Shown: positions 7,632 through 16,055 of the stretch, piece by piece | Layout of the letters: every line of letters begins with the position of its first letter | Position numbering within the stretch: position 1 is the first letter of the stretch | From: Amycolatopsis sp. CA-126428 | Lineage (GTDB): Bacteria > Actinomycetota > Actinomycetes > Mycobacteriales > Pseudonocardiaceae | NCBI RefSeq assembly: GCF_002904335.1 | Contig: NZ_PPHF01000061.1 | Span: 1 to 64,000, forward strand | Reading direction: 5' to 3' | DNA length: 64,000 bases | Position numbers and translations under genes: made by a program | Notes under the pieces: model-generated | The model's input: only the letters and a program-made list of their open reading frames with translations | What the model was told of the DNA's origin: nothing | Databases searched by the model: none

Positions 7632-8837
7632 ATGACGACCCCACCCCGCATCGCCATCATCGGCGGCGGCCCCGCCGGCTTGCTGTGCGCACGAGTCCTG
7701 CAGGGACACGGCTTCCGGCCCGTCGTGTACGACGCGGACGCCGCCGTGGACGCCCGCGACCCGGGTGGAACGCTCGACCTGCACGCCGACAGCGGCCAGA
7801 TCGCCTTGGAGGACGCCGGGCTGATGGCCGCCTTCCGGACGTCGGCCCGGGTCGAGGGCCAGGCGAAGAGCCGCCGGGACCACCACGGCACGGTCCTGGC
7901 GGAGTTCGTTCCCGCCGAAGGCGACGAGGCCGCACCCGAAATCGACCGGGGCCTGCTGCGCACCATGCTCTACGAGCACCTGGCACCCGGTACCGTCCAC
8001 TGGGGACACAAACTCCGCGCCGCGACGCCGGTGGGCGGCGGGGTGCACGAGCTGGAATTCGCCGACGGCACCCGGGCGGAAGCCGACCTCGTCATCGGAG
8101 CCGACGGCGCGTGGTCGGCGGTGCGCCGGCTGCTCACCGACGCGGTGCCGCAGTACCTCGGCGTCCAGTTCCTCGACGCCCGGTTCGACGACGTGGACAC
8201 CAGGCACCCCGAAGTCGCCGCGATCGTGGGTGCGGGCCACATGTTCTCCACCGACGGCGACGGCCGCGCGGTGATCGTCCAGCGCAACAGCAACGGTGTG
8301 GTCCGCGGCTACGTGGCCTTCCGCGCCGAACTCGACTGGCACGTCGCCGCCGGGGTCGACGTCACCGACCGCGAGGAGGTCCGGTCCTTCCTGCTGAAGG
8401 AGTTCGGCGAATGGTCGGCGGTCATGCGCCCACTGCTCACCGACAACGACGGCGACTACGTGCAACGCAGCTTCTGGGCCCTGCCCGCGCCGCTGACCTG
8501 GGACCACGTCCCCGGGCTCACTTTGATCGGCGATGCGGCGCACCTGATGGCCCCCTTCGGCGGGCACGGCACGAACCTCGCACTGCTCGACGGCGCGGAA
8601 CTCGCGCACGCCATCGCGAAGGAGCACAGCCTCGACGACGCTGTCGCCCGCTACGAAGCCACGATGTTCCCGCGCTCCGGGCCACTCGCCGAGAGGGCGA
8701 ACACCGCGCTCACGCGGTTCTTCGCCACGACGTCCCCGGACGCACCGCACCTTCCCCCGGACCACGCGCAGGAACACGAGGACTACCGCACCAGGGCTGC
8801 CGAATACCGGCGCGCGCGGGCCGAACGCGACCGGTAG
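7632..8837 (+). CDS. TetX-like FAD-dependent monooxygenase
   Basis: 401 residues, normal for the family. An N-terminal Rossmann motif (IIGGGPAGLLCARVL), a middle GADGAWSAVR and a C-terminal GDAAHLMAPFGGHGTN are the three FAD/NAD(P)H fingerprints of class A flavoprotein hydroxylases, and the last is close to that of TetX-type enzymes. Such enzymes hydroxylate polycyclic or aromatic substrates, in TetX tetracyclines. Whether this one acts on an antibiotic, a pigment or something else cannot be told from sequence. Start ATG 7632 is the first codon before the Rossmann strand. The divergent TetR gene suggests induction by the substrate. It converges with the next operon, with 6 bp between stops. 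Confidence 0.85.
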   Translation: MTTPPRIAIIGGGPAGLLCARVLQGHGFRPVVYDADAAVDARDPGGTLDLHADSGQIALEDAGLMAAFRTSARVEGQAKSRRDHHGTVLAEFVPAEGDEAAPEIDRGLLRTMLYEHLAPGTVHWGHKLRAATPVGGGVHELEFADGTRAEADLVIGADGAWSAVRRLLTDAVPQYLGVQFLDARFDDVDTRHPEVAAIVGAGHMFSTDGDGRAVIVQRNSNGVVRGYVAFRAELDWHVAAGVDVTDREEVRSFLLKEFGEWSAVMRPLLTDNDGDYVQRSFWALPAPLTWDHVPGLTLIGDAAHLMAPFGGHGTNLALLDGAELAHAIAKEHSLDDAVARYEATMFPRSGPLAERANTALTRFFATTSPDAPHLPPDHAQEHEDYRTRAAEYRRARAERDR

Positions 8838-8843
8838 CGCCGG

Positions 8844-10355
8844 TCACCCGAGGCGGGGCACGAGAGCGCAGAGTTCGGCCAGGTCGTGTCCGGCCCGCAG
8901 GACCGTGCCGTCGGGCCGGACGATAACGGCGTGCGCACGGCCGCGGAGCAGCCAGTCGTGCAGGGCCGTGCCGGCGGGCGCGGTGACGCACACTCCCCCG
9001 CGCTGCCGGACGACGGCCTGGTCTGCGGCGGGGAAGGGCGACACCGCGACGAGGGCGAACCGGCCCGCGGTGAGCTCGTCGAGGCGGCGACCATCCTGAA
9101 CGACGGCGTTGGGGCACAACCGCCCGGCGAGGGTGCGGCGCAGGCGTGGCCGGGCGACGAGGCCGGAGCGGCGCAGGGTGGGGGTGGCGCTGTCCAGGAC
9201 GATCCGGCCCAGGCTCGGCGTCCGGGCCAGCAGCGGCAGCGCGGTCCGGCGCAGGAGGTTTCCGGCCCGGCCGCCCCGGGTCATGGCGACGCCGATGAGC
9301 TTGGCCAGCCGGATCAGGGCGCGGGCGTGCGGCTTGCGTTCGGCTTCGTAGGTGTCGAGAACATCCGGTGGGAGGGTGCCCTCGAGCACGCCGGCGAGTT
9401 TCCAGGCGAGGTTGGCCGCGTCACGCAGGCCGGCGCCCAGGCCCTGGCCGATGAACGGCGGGGTCAGGTGGGCGGCGTCGCCGAGCAGGAAGATCCGGCG
9501 ATCGCGCCAGCGGTCGGCCACGCGAGCCCGGAAGGTGTACTCGGCGATCCGGACGATCTCCAATGCCTCGGCCGGGATCTGTTCGGTCCACGGCGTCAGC
9601 AGGGGGTGCAGGCGGGCGAGGTCGCGGTAGTCCTCGGCGGTTTCGCCGTCGCGGAGGCGGAACTCCCAGCGGTGGCGGTGGGGGCCGATGCGCATGTAGG
9701 TCGCGGCGCGGTCCGGGTCGCACACCTGGTGCACGCCTTCCCATCCGCCCAGCTCGGCGTCGGTGGCGACGTCGGCGACCAGCCACCGCTGCTCGAACCG
9801 CAGGTCCCGCATGGTGGCGCCGATCGCGGTCCGGACGACGCTGTTGGCGCCGTCGCAGCCGAGGACGTGGTCGGCGAGGACCGAACCGTGCGCGCCGCCG
9901 TCCCGGTCGGTGTAGTCGACCCGCACGGGTCCGGAACCGTTCTGCGTGACCCCGGTGACCTCGGCGCCGCCGCGCAGCGTGACGGTGTCGTATCGCTTGA
10001 CGTTGGTGCGCAGCAAGCGTTCCAGCTCCGGCTGGTCGAACATGTTCGCCTCGGGGTAGCCGTGCCGTCCGGTACCCGCGCCGCGCCGGAACTCCCCGAG
10101 CACCCGCATGTCCGGGTCCAGCAGGCGAAGCCCGTGGCACGGCCACGAAATCGCGGCGAACTCCTCGGCCACGCCGAGCCGGGCCAGGATGCGGTGGACC
10201 TCGTCGTCCAGGTGCACCGCGCGCGGCTGGGGGTAGACCGACGCCCACCGGTCCAGCACCAGGCACTCGACGCCGTACTGGGCGAGCAACGTCGCGGCGG
10301 TCAGCCCGGTGGGGCCCGCGCCGACCACGACCACCGGAACCCGCGGCGTGCTCAC
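8844..10355 (-). CDS. MhpA-like FAD-dependent aromatic hydroxylase
   Basis: 503 residues. FAD fingerprints are present: VVGAGPTGLTAATLL at the N-terminus, GCDGANSVVR, and LLGDAAHLTPPFIGQGL. The sequence between resembles 3-(3-hydroxyphenyl)propionate hydroxylase (MhpA), which adds a second ring hydroxyl to give a catechol for the extradiol dioxygenase encoded first in this operon. The C-terminal 100 residues form a thioredoxin-like tail typical of the class. Start GTG 10355 overlaps the stop of the upstream gene (GTGA), so it is translationally coupled. It is the last of five coupled genes. The natural substrate (a phenol, phenylpropanoid or steroid ring) is not identifiable. Confidence 0.85.
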   Translation of the reverse strand: MSTPRVPVVVVGAGPTGLTAATLLAQYGVECLVLDRWASVYPQPRAVHLDDEVHRILARLGVAEEFAAISWPCHGLRLLDPDMRVLGEFRRGAGTGRHGYPEANMFDQPELERLLRTNVKRYDTVTLRGGAEVTGVTQNGSGPVRVDYTDRDGGAHGSVLADHVLGCDGANSVVRTAIGATMRDLRFEQRWLVADVATDAELGGWEGVHQVCDPDRAATYMRIGPHRHRWEFRLRDGETAEDYRDLARLHPLLTPWTEQIPAEALEIVRIAEYTFRARVADRWRDRRIFLLGDAAHLTPPFIGQGLGAGLRDAANLAWKLAGVLEGTLPPDVLDTYEAERKPHARALIRLAKLIGVAMTRGGRAGNLLRRTALPLLARTPSLGRIVLDSATPTLRRSGLVARPRLRRTLAGRLCPNAVVQDGRRLDELTAGRFALVAVSPFPAADQAVVRQRGGVCVTAPAGTALHDWLLRGRAHAVIVRPDGTVLRAGHDLAELCALVPRLG

Positions 10356-10612
10356 GACAGCACGACCAGGTAGCCGGCGACCAGTGCCGTGCACCCGACC
10401 GCGGGCGCGGCCTTGCGCAGCCCGTCGCCGGTGCGCACGTGCGTGACCAGGGCCCCGGCGAGTTCGAGCCCGCCGATCCCGCGGCAGGCGCCGACCGGGA
10501 ACCCGGCCTCGGCGGCCAACGCCCGCATCGGGGTGCCGGCCAGGACTTTCGCCGGCCCGAGCAGGGCGAAGATCGCCGAGGTGACGGCCGCGAGGCCGAT
10601 GGCGAGAGTCAT
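10352..10612 (-). CDS. Small DoxX-like membrane protein
   Basis: 86 residues with three hydrophobic segments and the family-typical GPAKVLAGTPM near the N-terminus and GLELAGAL in the middle. DoxX-like small integral membrane proteins often sit in oxidative catabolic operons, but their activity is not established. It is coupled at both ends: ATGA overlap with the acyl-CoA synthetase stop and GTGA overlap with the hydroxylase start. Confidence 0.7.
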   Translation of the reverse strand: MTLAIGLAAVTSAIFALLGPAKVLAGTPMRALAAEAGFPVGACRGIGGLELAGALVTHVRTGDGLRKAAPAVGCTALVAGYLVVLS

Positions 10613-12450
10613 GAGACGTCCTCGGGAATCCGGAGCTCCCAGCGCACGGCGTAGGCGCCGAGAGCAGCGTGCACCGCAGCCTCGTCCTCGGCCGCGGCGA
10701 GGGTGACCGTGGCGACGACCGAGCCGTCCTCCGCCCGGGCGCTCACCTGGGCACCGGGAATCCCGGCGAGCGCAGCGGCGACGGCGCGGCGAGTGGCGTC
10801 GGCACGCAGGGCGAGTTTGTCCGGCTTGCCGATCACGGTGACGGGCAGGGCTTCGAGCACGATGACGGCCTTGGGGACGGCGGCACGTTCGGGCACGCGG
10901 TCCGCGGCCCAGGCGAGCAGTTCGTCCTCGGTGACCACGGTGCCGGGGGTGAGCGTCACGTAGGCCACCGGGACCTCGCCGGCGTGCGGGTCGGGCCGCC
11001 CGACCGCGCCGGCCGCGGTGACCCGCGGGTGCGCGAGCAGCGCGTCCTCGACGAGCGCGGGGTCGATGTTGTGGCCGCCGCGGATGATCAGGTCCTTGGC
11101 CCGGCCCCGCAGGAAGACGAACCCGTCGTCGTCGACCTCGGCGAGATCCCCGGTGTCCAGCCAGCCGCCGGCGAGCTTGCCCAGGCCGTCCAGCACCAGG
11201 CCGTGGGCGTCGCGGCCGGTGACGTAGCCGGCGAACACCGCCGGCCCCGCGATCCGGAGGACGCCGTCCTCGACCTTCACCCGCTGGTACGGCAGCCGCT
11301 GGCCGACCGATCCGGGCCGAGGGGTGTCCGGGAAGCTGCGCGCGCTGGCGCAGGTCGCCTCGGTGAGCCCGTAGCCTTCGAGCAGCGGGACGCCGGTGTG
11401 GTCTTCGAACGCCGTCCGCACGGCGGCGGGTAACGGCGAGGCGCCGACCATGGCGAAGCGCAGGCTGCCGATGTCGGCGTTCACCGGGACCTGCGCGAGC
11501 ACCGCGTACACCGTGGGCACCGCGCTCATCGACGCGATCCGGTGGTGCTCGACGATCCGCCAGAACTCGCCGTACAGCGCGGGATCCCGATAGCCGAGCG
11601 GTCCGGCCCAGACCACGTGCTGCCCCTTGAACAGCGGGGCGAGCAGCGTGACCACGAGCGCGTTGACGTGGAACAGCGGCAGCGCGGCGAAGAGCACCGA
11701 GTCGCTGTCGAACAGCGAGTTCGCGGCGAGCATCCAGGCGTCGGCGACCTCGTTGCCGTGCGTGTGCGCGGCCAGCTTCGGGGCGCCGGTGGTGCCGCCG
11801 GTGGGGAAGACCGCGGCCAAGTCACCGGATCGCGGCGGCTCTCCCGCGAACGCGGCGGGATCCTCGGCCGCGGCCAGCTCGTCGAGGTAGCCGATCAGCA
11901 CCCCGTCGACGGCGGGCAGCGGTAGCGCGGGCCCGGTCGCCCCGGTCGGCCGCAGCACCAGGATCGCGGCCAACTCGGCGCCCGGATTCCGGGCGGTGTC
12001 CCACATTCCGGCGTCGAGTTCCGGCCCGGCGGTGATCAGCACGCGGGCGCCGGAGCGGCGGAGCAGCTCGGCGGTGTGGGGCCGGGACAGCGCGCCGTTG
12101 ATCGGTGCGGCGATGCCCGCGAGCTGCGCGGCCAGCGTCGCGGTGATCAGCTCGGCGCAGTTCGGGGCGATCAGCGCGACGGCGTCGCCGCGCCGGATCC
12201 CGAGGCGGTGCAAGAGGTTCGCGAACCGGTGCACGTCGGCGAGCAGTGCGGCGAAGGTGCGCGACTCGGCCTTCGCCCAACGGGCCGCTTCGGGCAGCAC
12301 GGACATCGCGGAACGCTCCGGCCACCGCGCGGCGGCGCGGGCCAGCAAGGCGTACGTCGACTCCGGCAGGCCGCGATCGGCCAGCGGCACCGCCTCGATC
12401 GCGGCGAGATCCTCGGGCGAGTCGTACCGGGGCCACAGCAGGTCGCTCAT
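10609..12450 (-). CDS. AMP-forming acyl-CoA synthetase
   Basis: 613 residues. The adenylate-forming core signatures are all visible: PTGGTTGAPKLAAHTH (P-loop A3), EGYGLTEATC (A5), GGWLDTGDLAEVDDDGFVFLRGR (A7/A8) and GKPDKLALR with the catalytic Lys (A10). It activates a carboxylic acid to its CoA thioester, probably the aromatic side chain or a ring-cleavage product of this pathway. About 65 residues after A10 exceed the usual 530-550-residue core and form a small alpha/beta appendix. It is coupled by ATGA overlaps to the FAH-family gene before it and the DoxX-like gene after it. Confidence 0.85.
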   Translation of the reverse strand: MSDLLWPRYDSPEDLAAIEAVPLADRGLPESTYALLARAAARWPERSAMSVLPEAARWAKAESRTFAALLADVHRFANLLHRLGIRRGDAVALIAPNCAELITATLAAQLAGIAAPINGALSRPHTAELLRRSGARVLITAGPELDAGMWDTARNPGAELAAILVLRPTGATGPALPLPAVDGVLIGYLDELAAAEDPAAFAGEPPRSGDLAAVFPTGGTTGAPKLAAHTHGNEVADAWMLAANSLFDSDSVLFAALPLFHVNALVVTLLAPLFKGQHVVWAGPLGYRDPALYGEFWRIVEHHRIASMSAVPTVYAVLAQVPVNADIGSLRFAMVGASPLPAAVRTAFEDHTGVPLLEGYGLTEATCASARSFPDTPRPGSVGQRLPYQRVKVEDGVLRIAGPAVFAGYVTGRDAHGLVLDGLGKLAGGWLDTGDLAEVDDDGFVFLRGRAKDLIIRGGHNIDPALVEDALLAHPRVTAAGAVGRPDPHAGEVPVAYVTLTPGTVVTEDELLAWAADRVPERAAVPKAVIVLEALPVTVIGKPDKLALRADATRRAVAAALAGIPGAQVSARAEDGSVVATVTLAAAEDEAAVHAALGAYAVRWELRIPEDVS

Positions 12451-13388
12451 CGGGCGTACCTCACGACCGTGCGCTGGGTGCCGAGATCGACGACGCCGTC
12501 GTCGGTGGCGATGCTCGCTTCGATGACGTCACCGTCGGCCAGGTACTTCGGGTTTCCCTCCTGGCGCTTGAAGAACAGCCGCCACTTGGTGGCGGGTGGG
12601 AGCAACGACCCGAGGATTTCCAGCGGCTTCGGCGGCGCGCTCAACGCGGTTCCGACCGGGGTTCCGGTGAGGACGAGGTCGCCGGGATCGAGCCGCTGGA
12701 AGCGAGCCAGCGCGGTGAGTGCCTCGGCGGGGCGGTAGAGCATGTCGGGCCTGACCGTCGTGTCCTGCCGGACCTCGCCGTTCACCGACAGCCGCAGCCG
12801 CAGGTCGGCGAACCGCCTGAGCTCGTCGGCGTCCGGCAGCACCAGGGCCGGGCCGACGGGGGTGAACGTCGGGTAGGACTTCGACTCGTAGAACTGCGTC
12901 TTGGGCAGCTGCAGGTCGCGGGCGGAGACGTCGTTCGTGACGACCAGCCCCGCGACGTACCGGGCGAGGTTCTCGTCGGTGACCTCGGTGCCGACCGGCA
13001 GCTCCCGGCCGATGACCAGCCCGATCTCGACCTCGTAGTCCAGCAGCCGGACGTGGGCGGGCTTGACGACGTCGGCGAAGGGCCCGCCGATCGAGCCGGA
13101 GGCCTTGCGGAAGAAGGTCAGCGGCACGGTGGCCGGGTTCATCCCGGCGTCGCGCACGTGCGAGGCGAAGTTGGTCATCTGGGCGACCACCCGGCACGGC
13201 GCGGTCACCGGGGCGACGAGGTCCAGGGCGGCGATCGGCACGGTGGCCGGGTTCGACACCGCCGCGGTGACGGCCGGCCGGTCGGCCAGCAGCTCGGCGG
13301 TGGTCGTGGCCGCGGTGTCGATCCTGGCCGCGCCTTCGGGAGTGGCGACGTACCAGGCGTCGGTCGTGCGGAGGACGGAGACGGTCAT
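12447..13388 (-). CDS. Fumarylacetoacetate hydrolase-family protein
   Basis: 313 residues. The C-terminal two thirds form the FAH fold, with LLDYEVEIGLVIGRELP supplying the acidic metal ligands, VTNDVSARDLQ, and LTGTPVG near the end. FAH-family enzymes in aromatic pathways hydrolyse C-C bonds or hydrate and decarboxylate the ring-cleavage product (MhpD-like and fumarylpyruvate hydrolase types). As no separate MhpC-type alpha/beta hydrolase is present in the operon, this may be the step after ring opening, which is an inference. Coupled by a four-base overlap to the dioxygenase gene. Confidence 0.83.
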   Translation of the reverse strand: MTVSVLRTTDAWYVATPEGAARIDTAATTTAELLADRPAVTAAVSNPATVPIAALDLVAPVTAPCRVVAQMTNFASHVRDAGMNPATVPLTFFRKASGSIGGPFADVVKPAHVRLLDYEVEIGLVIGRELPVGTEVTDENLARYVAGLVVTNDVSARDLQLPKTQFYESKSYPTFTPVGPALVLPDADELRRFADLRLRLSVNGEVRQDTTVRPDMLYRPAEALTALARFQRLDPGDLVLTGTPVGTALSAPPKPLEILGSLLPPATKWRLFFKRQEGNPKYLADGDVIEASIATDDGVVDLGTQRTVVRYAR

Positions 13389-14515
13389 GAGGTGGCCACC
13401 TTCAGCAGGCCGCGCAGGCGGCCGAAGTCGAATTCGTTGTCCTGGCGCAGGGCGCCGAGCATCGTGCGCAGTTCACGCAGCACCTGCGGCCCCGGTTTGA
13501 CGCCGAGGAAGTCCTTGGTGGCGGGCGGGCCCCACTGGGCGAGGCCGGAGGCCGTCATCGGGGCCCAGCCGGGATCGAGGGTGTTGTCGAACAGGTCGCC
13601 GTCGCTGAAGTGCTCGACCATGAACCCGTCCGGGTCACGCCAGTAGTCGAAGAGCTGGCTGCCCTGGATGTGCCGCCCGATGCCCCACGAGTGGTGGTAG
13701 CCGTGGTCGCGCAGGTGCTCGCCGCCCGCGGCGAGCGCGTCGAGGTCGGCCACCTGGTAGGCCGAGTGCACATAGCGGTTCGCCGGGCCGAGCGCCAGGG
13801 CGAGGGTGTGGTGGTCGGCGGGCTCACCGCCGCGGTCGCAGCGGAGGAAGCTCATCACCGGGCCGCGGTCGCGCTGCCCCGGGTAGTAGAGGAAGTCGCT
13901 GACGATCAGCCCGAGGTGCCGCAGGTACCAGTCGAGCGTCTCCCGGTACTTCGTCGACTGCCACACGACGTGCCCGAGCCGCTGCACCTTCGCCGGCCCC
14001 CGCACCGGCCGCTGGGTGGCGTTGGCGCGCGGCGCGTCGTGGCCGAAGTTCAACCGCAGCGGTTCCTGCGCCGGAAGCGCGGACAGCTCGTGCGTGTCCG
14101 CGACGACCCGGACGCGCAGCCCGCTCGGGTCGGCCAGGTCGACGGCCAGGCCGCCCAGGCTCTCCGGCAGCTTCCCCGCTCGCCGTCCGGTGGCTTCGGC
14201 GAGCCTGAGCACGTCCGCCGAGTCGGCGGCGCGGAAGACGGGCCCCAGGAACGCCGACCGCTCGCCGCGGCGGATCAGCACGCAGGGCGCGCCGGGATCG
14301 GTCCCGCGCAGCTGCAGCTCATCCGGCGTGCGCAGCACCGTGGTGAACCCGAAGGCCCGCGCGAAGAGCTCCGCCTTGGCCAGGTCGGGCTTCTCGAACT
14401 CCAGCCACGCCAGGTCGTGCACCTTGACGATCGGCTCGGCCGCGCGTCCCGGGTGTTCGCCGGCCAAGGCGCCCTGCTCGCTGTGCAGGCCGCTGTGGGG
14501 GTCGTGGTGGCTCAT
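13385..14515 (-). CDS. Extradiol (meta-cleavage) ring dioxygenase, VOC fold
   Basis: 376 residues in two glyoxalase/VOC domains (about 30-140 and 175-310). The C-terminal domain shows the Fe(II) 2-His-1-carboxylate set: His182 in LGHVVW, His250 in VHSAYQV and Glu301 in VEHFSDGD. Nearby DHHTLAL and HGYHHSWGIGRH match conserved second-shell His positions of 2,3-dihydroxybiphenyl-type enzymes. It opens a catechol ring next to the hydroxyls. It is the first gene of the operon, 131 bp from the divergent TetR gene. The ~30-residue N-terminal tail rich in His and Gly is unusual, though internal starts are not better supported. Confidence 0.87.
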   Translation of the reverse strand: MSHHDPHSGLHSEQGALAGEHPGRAAEPIVKVHDLAWLEFEKPDLAKAELFARAFGFTTVLRTPDELQLRGTDPGAPCVLIRRGERSAFLGPVFRAADSADVLRLAEATGRRAGKLPESLGGLAVDLADPSGLRVRVVADTHELSALPAQEPLRLNFGHDAPRANATQRPVRGPAKVQRLGHVVWQSTKYRETLDWYLRHLGLIVSDFLYYPGQRDRGPVMSFLRCDRGGEPADHHTLALALGPANRYVHSAYQVADLDALAAGGEHLRDHGYHHSWGIGRHIQGSQLFDYWRDPDGFMVEHFSDGDLFDNTLDPGWAPMTASGLAQWGPPATKDFLGVKPGPQVLRELRTMLGALRQDNEFDFGRLRGLLKVATS

Positions 14516-14534
14516 CGACTGCTCCCTCCAAAGA

Positions 14535-14548
14535 TGACGTAATCGTCA
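14535..14548. promoter_or_regulatory. Operator half A: TGACG-4-CGTCA palindrome
   Basis: TGACG TAAT CGTCA, a perfect palindrome 20 bp upstream of the dioxygenase start. It is built from the same TGACG word as the palindrome at 14588-14601, suggesting a dimeric regulator, most simply the divergent TetR protein. Confidence 0.5.
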
Positions 14549-14587
14549 ACTATGAGAGTGTCGTCAGTCAAGCGCTTCTGAGGAATT

Positions 14588-14601
14588 CGTCAAATCTGAC
14601 G
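14588..14601. promoter_or_regulatory. Operator half B: CGTCA-4-TGACG palindrome
   Basis: CGTCA AATC TGACG, the inverted arrangement of site A with the same 4-bp centre, 45 bp before the TetR start. The two sites are 53 bp apart centre to centre (about five helical turns), so both could be bound on one face of the DNA. Confidence 0.5.
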
Positions 14602-14646
14602 CGGAACGCTAAGGTGGCGGTGACCAGTGAGGGAGGACGAACAGCC

Positions 14647-15303
14647 ATGGCCGAGCAGGTACGCAACCGCGTCGACCGCCGCAAGGCACGCACCCGCGCG
14701 GCACTCGTGCGCGCGGCCCAGACCTGCATCGCGGAGGGGCGGACCGCCGTCCCGATCCTGGAGATCACCCAGCTCGCCGACGTCGGGATGGGGTCGTTCT
14801 ACAACCACTTCGAGACCAAGGAGCAGCTCTTCCAGGCCGCCGTCGAAGATGCGCTGGAGGCTTTCGGCAGCACCCTGGACACCCTCACCGAGGACATCGA
14901 CGACCCCGCCGCGGTGTTCGCGCAGAGCTTCCGGCTCACCGGGCGGCTGCACCGCAAGCACCCGGAACTCAGCCGGGTCCTGCTGCACAACGGCCTGAAC
15001 CTGGCGAGAGCCGGCCAGGGCCTCGCCCCCCGCGCCCGCCGCGACATCGAAGCCGCCGTCCACGCCGGCCGGTTCACCGCCGTGCGCGACACCGACCTCG
15101 CGCTCGCCGTCGTCACCGGCGCCGCCCTGACCCTGGGCCAGCTCCTGCACGACGAACCCACCCGCGACGACGCGGCGGCGACCGACCTCGTCACCGAAGA
15201 CCTGTTGCGCATGTTCGGCGTCCCCGCCGGCGAAGCACGCGCTCTCTGTCAGCGTCCCTTGCCCGACCCGGACACCTTGCCCGAGCGGGGCACCGCCGTT
15301 TGA
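14647..15303 (+). CDS. TetR-family regulator of the meta-cleavage operon
   Basis: 218 residues. HTH region VDRRKARTRAALVRAAQTC and ITQLADVGMGSFYNHF at the N-terminus, then a helical effector domain. Divergent from the dioxygenase operon with TGACG palindromes between. Start ATG 14647 has GGGAGG about ten bases upstream; a GTG at 14620 is in frame but lacks a site. Likely a repressor released by an aromatic intermediate; the assignment follows from position, not from the sequence of the effector domain. Confidence 0.83.
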   Translation: MAEQVRNRVDRRKARTRAALVRAAQTCIAEGRTAVPILEITQLADVGMGSFYNHFETKEQLFQAAVEDALEAFGSTLDTLTEDIDDPAAVFAQSFRLTGRLHRKHPELSRVLLHNGLNLARAGQGLAPRARRDIEAAVHAGRFTAVRDTDLALAVVTGAALTLGQLLHDEPTRDDAAATDLVTEDLLRMFGVPAGEARALCQRPLPDPDTLPERGTAV

Positions 15304-15349
15304 CGCCTCGATGTCGGGCAGGCCGAGGCCGCCGCTCGTCCGGATCGGG

Positions 15350-15967
15350 TCACCGTCCGCCAGTAAAATTCTGGCCGGTGGCGAAGAACTGCACCACCGC
15401 GGCCACGCCCGTCAGCTCGCGCATCGGCCGGGCGGCGCCGAACGAGGCGTTCCAGAAGTCGCCGCTCTTAGGTTCGAACGGGCCGACGTACGCGTACGGC
15501 TCGCCGAGGTAGCCGTCGCCCAAGGAGACGCCGTAGTTGACCTCGTCGAGGGCGATCGCGACGTCGAAGTGCTCGGGCCACAGCACCGGGGTGGCGTCCG
15601 GCGCGAACTCGCGCAGCGCGCGGTCTCCGTCGGCGAAGGCCTGGAGCAGGAGGTTCAGCGCGTCGGCGGCGAAGACGATCGTCTCGCCGGGCCGGACGCC
15701 GGGACCGCCCGAGTAGACGCCCGCGGGTTCGCCCGCCTCGAGCCCCGCCTCCGCCGCCACTTCGGTGTACGTGCGCCCGGTGAGACGCACCCGGGCGGAC
15801 CCCGTCAGGAGCTCGTCACCTTCGACGCGCAGCGCGGGTTCGGCGGCCGTCGCGAAACCGCCGTCGACCACGGACAGGTCGATGCGCCCGGTCGCGCGGT
15901 GCTGCGGGCCGGCGAGCAGCAGCTCGGCCACCCCGTGCAGGGACCGCCTGGTGGGTTCCCAGTCCAT
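15350..15967 (-). CDS. Conserved hypothetical protein
   Basis: 205 residues, soluble, beta-rich, no signal peptide and no motif I recognise. It begins MDWEPTRRSLHGVAELLLAG and ends near FFATGQNF. Start ATG 15967 is fixed by GAGGAG five bases upstream. It is divergent from a decayed Rieske/ThDP-enzyme gene, with a 30-bp-arm inverted repeat in between, 12 bp from this start. Such proteins often accompany oxidoreductase genes, but no function can be given. Confidence 0.65.
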   Translation of the reverse strand: MDWEPTRRSLHGVAELLLAGPQHRATGRIDLSVVDGGFATAAEPALRVEGDELLTGSARVRLTGRTYTEVAAEAGLEAGEPAGVYSGGPGVRPGETIVFAADALNLLLQAFADGDRALREFAPDATPVLWPEHFDVAIALDEVNYGVSLGDGYLGEPYAYVGPFEPKSGDFWNASFGAARPMRELTGVAAVVQFFATGQNFTGGR

Positions 15968-15978
15968 CCGAACTCCTC

Positions 15979-16053
15979 GTGTAACGCCCGGGAGGGTTCC
16001 GGGCACTGAGCCTGCCGTCACCGCAGTGTCCCGGAACCCTGGAGGCGTTACAC
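15979..16053. repeat. Imperfect 30-bp inverted repeat between divergent genes
   Basis: Arms 15979-16008 and 16024-16053 begin with identical GTGTAACGCC / GGCGTTACAC and share GGGTTCCGGG and CACTG, with a few mismatches and one-base offsets; the loop is 15 nt. The left arm lies directly next to the ribosome site of the leftward gene. It could be a double operator for both divergent genes, an mRNA hairpin controlling the leftward gene, or a scar of the event that damaged the rightward gene. Confidence 0.7.
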
Positions 16054-16055
16054 GG

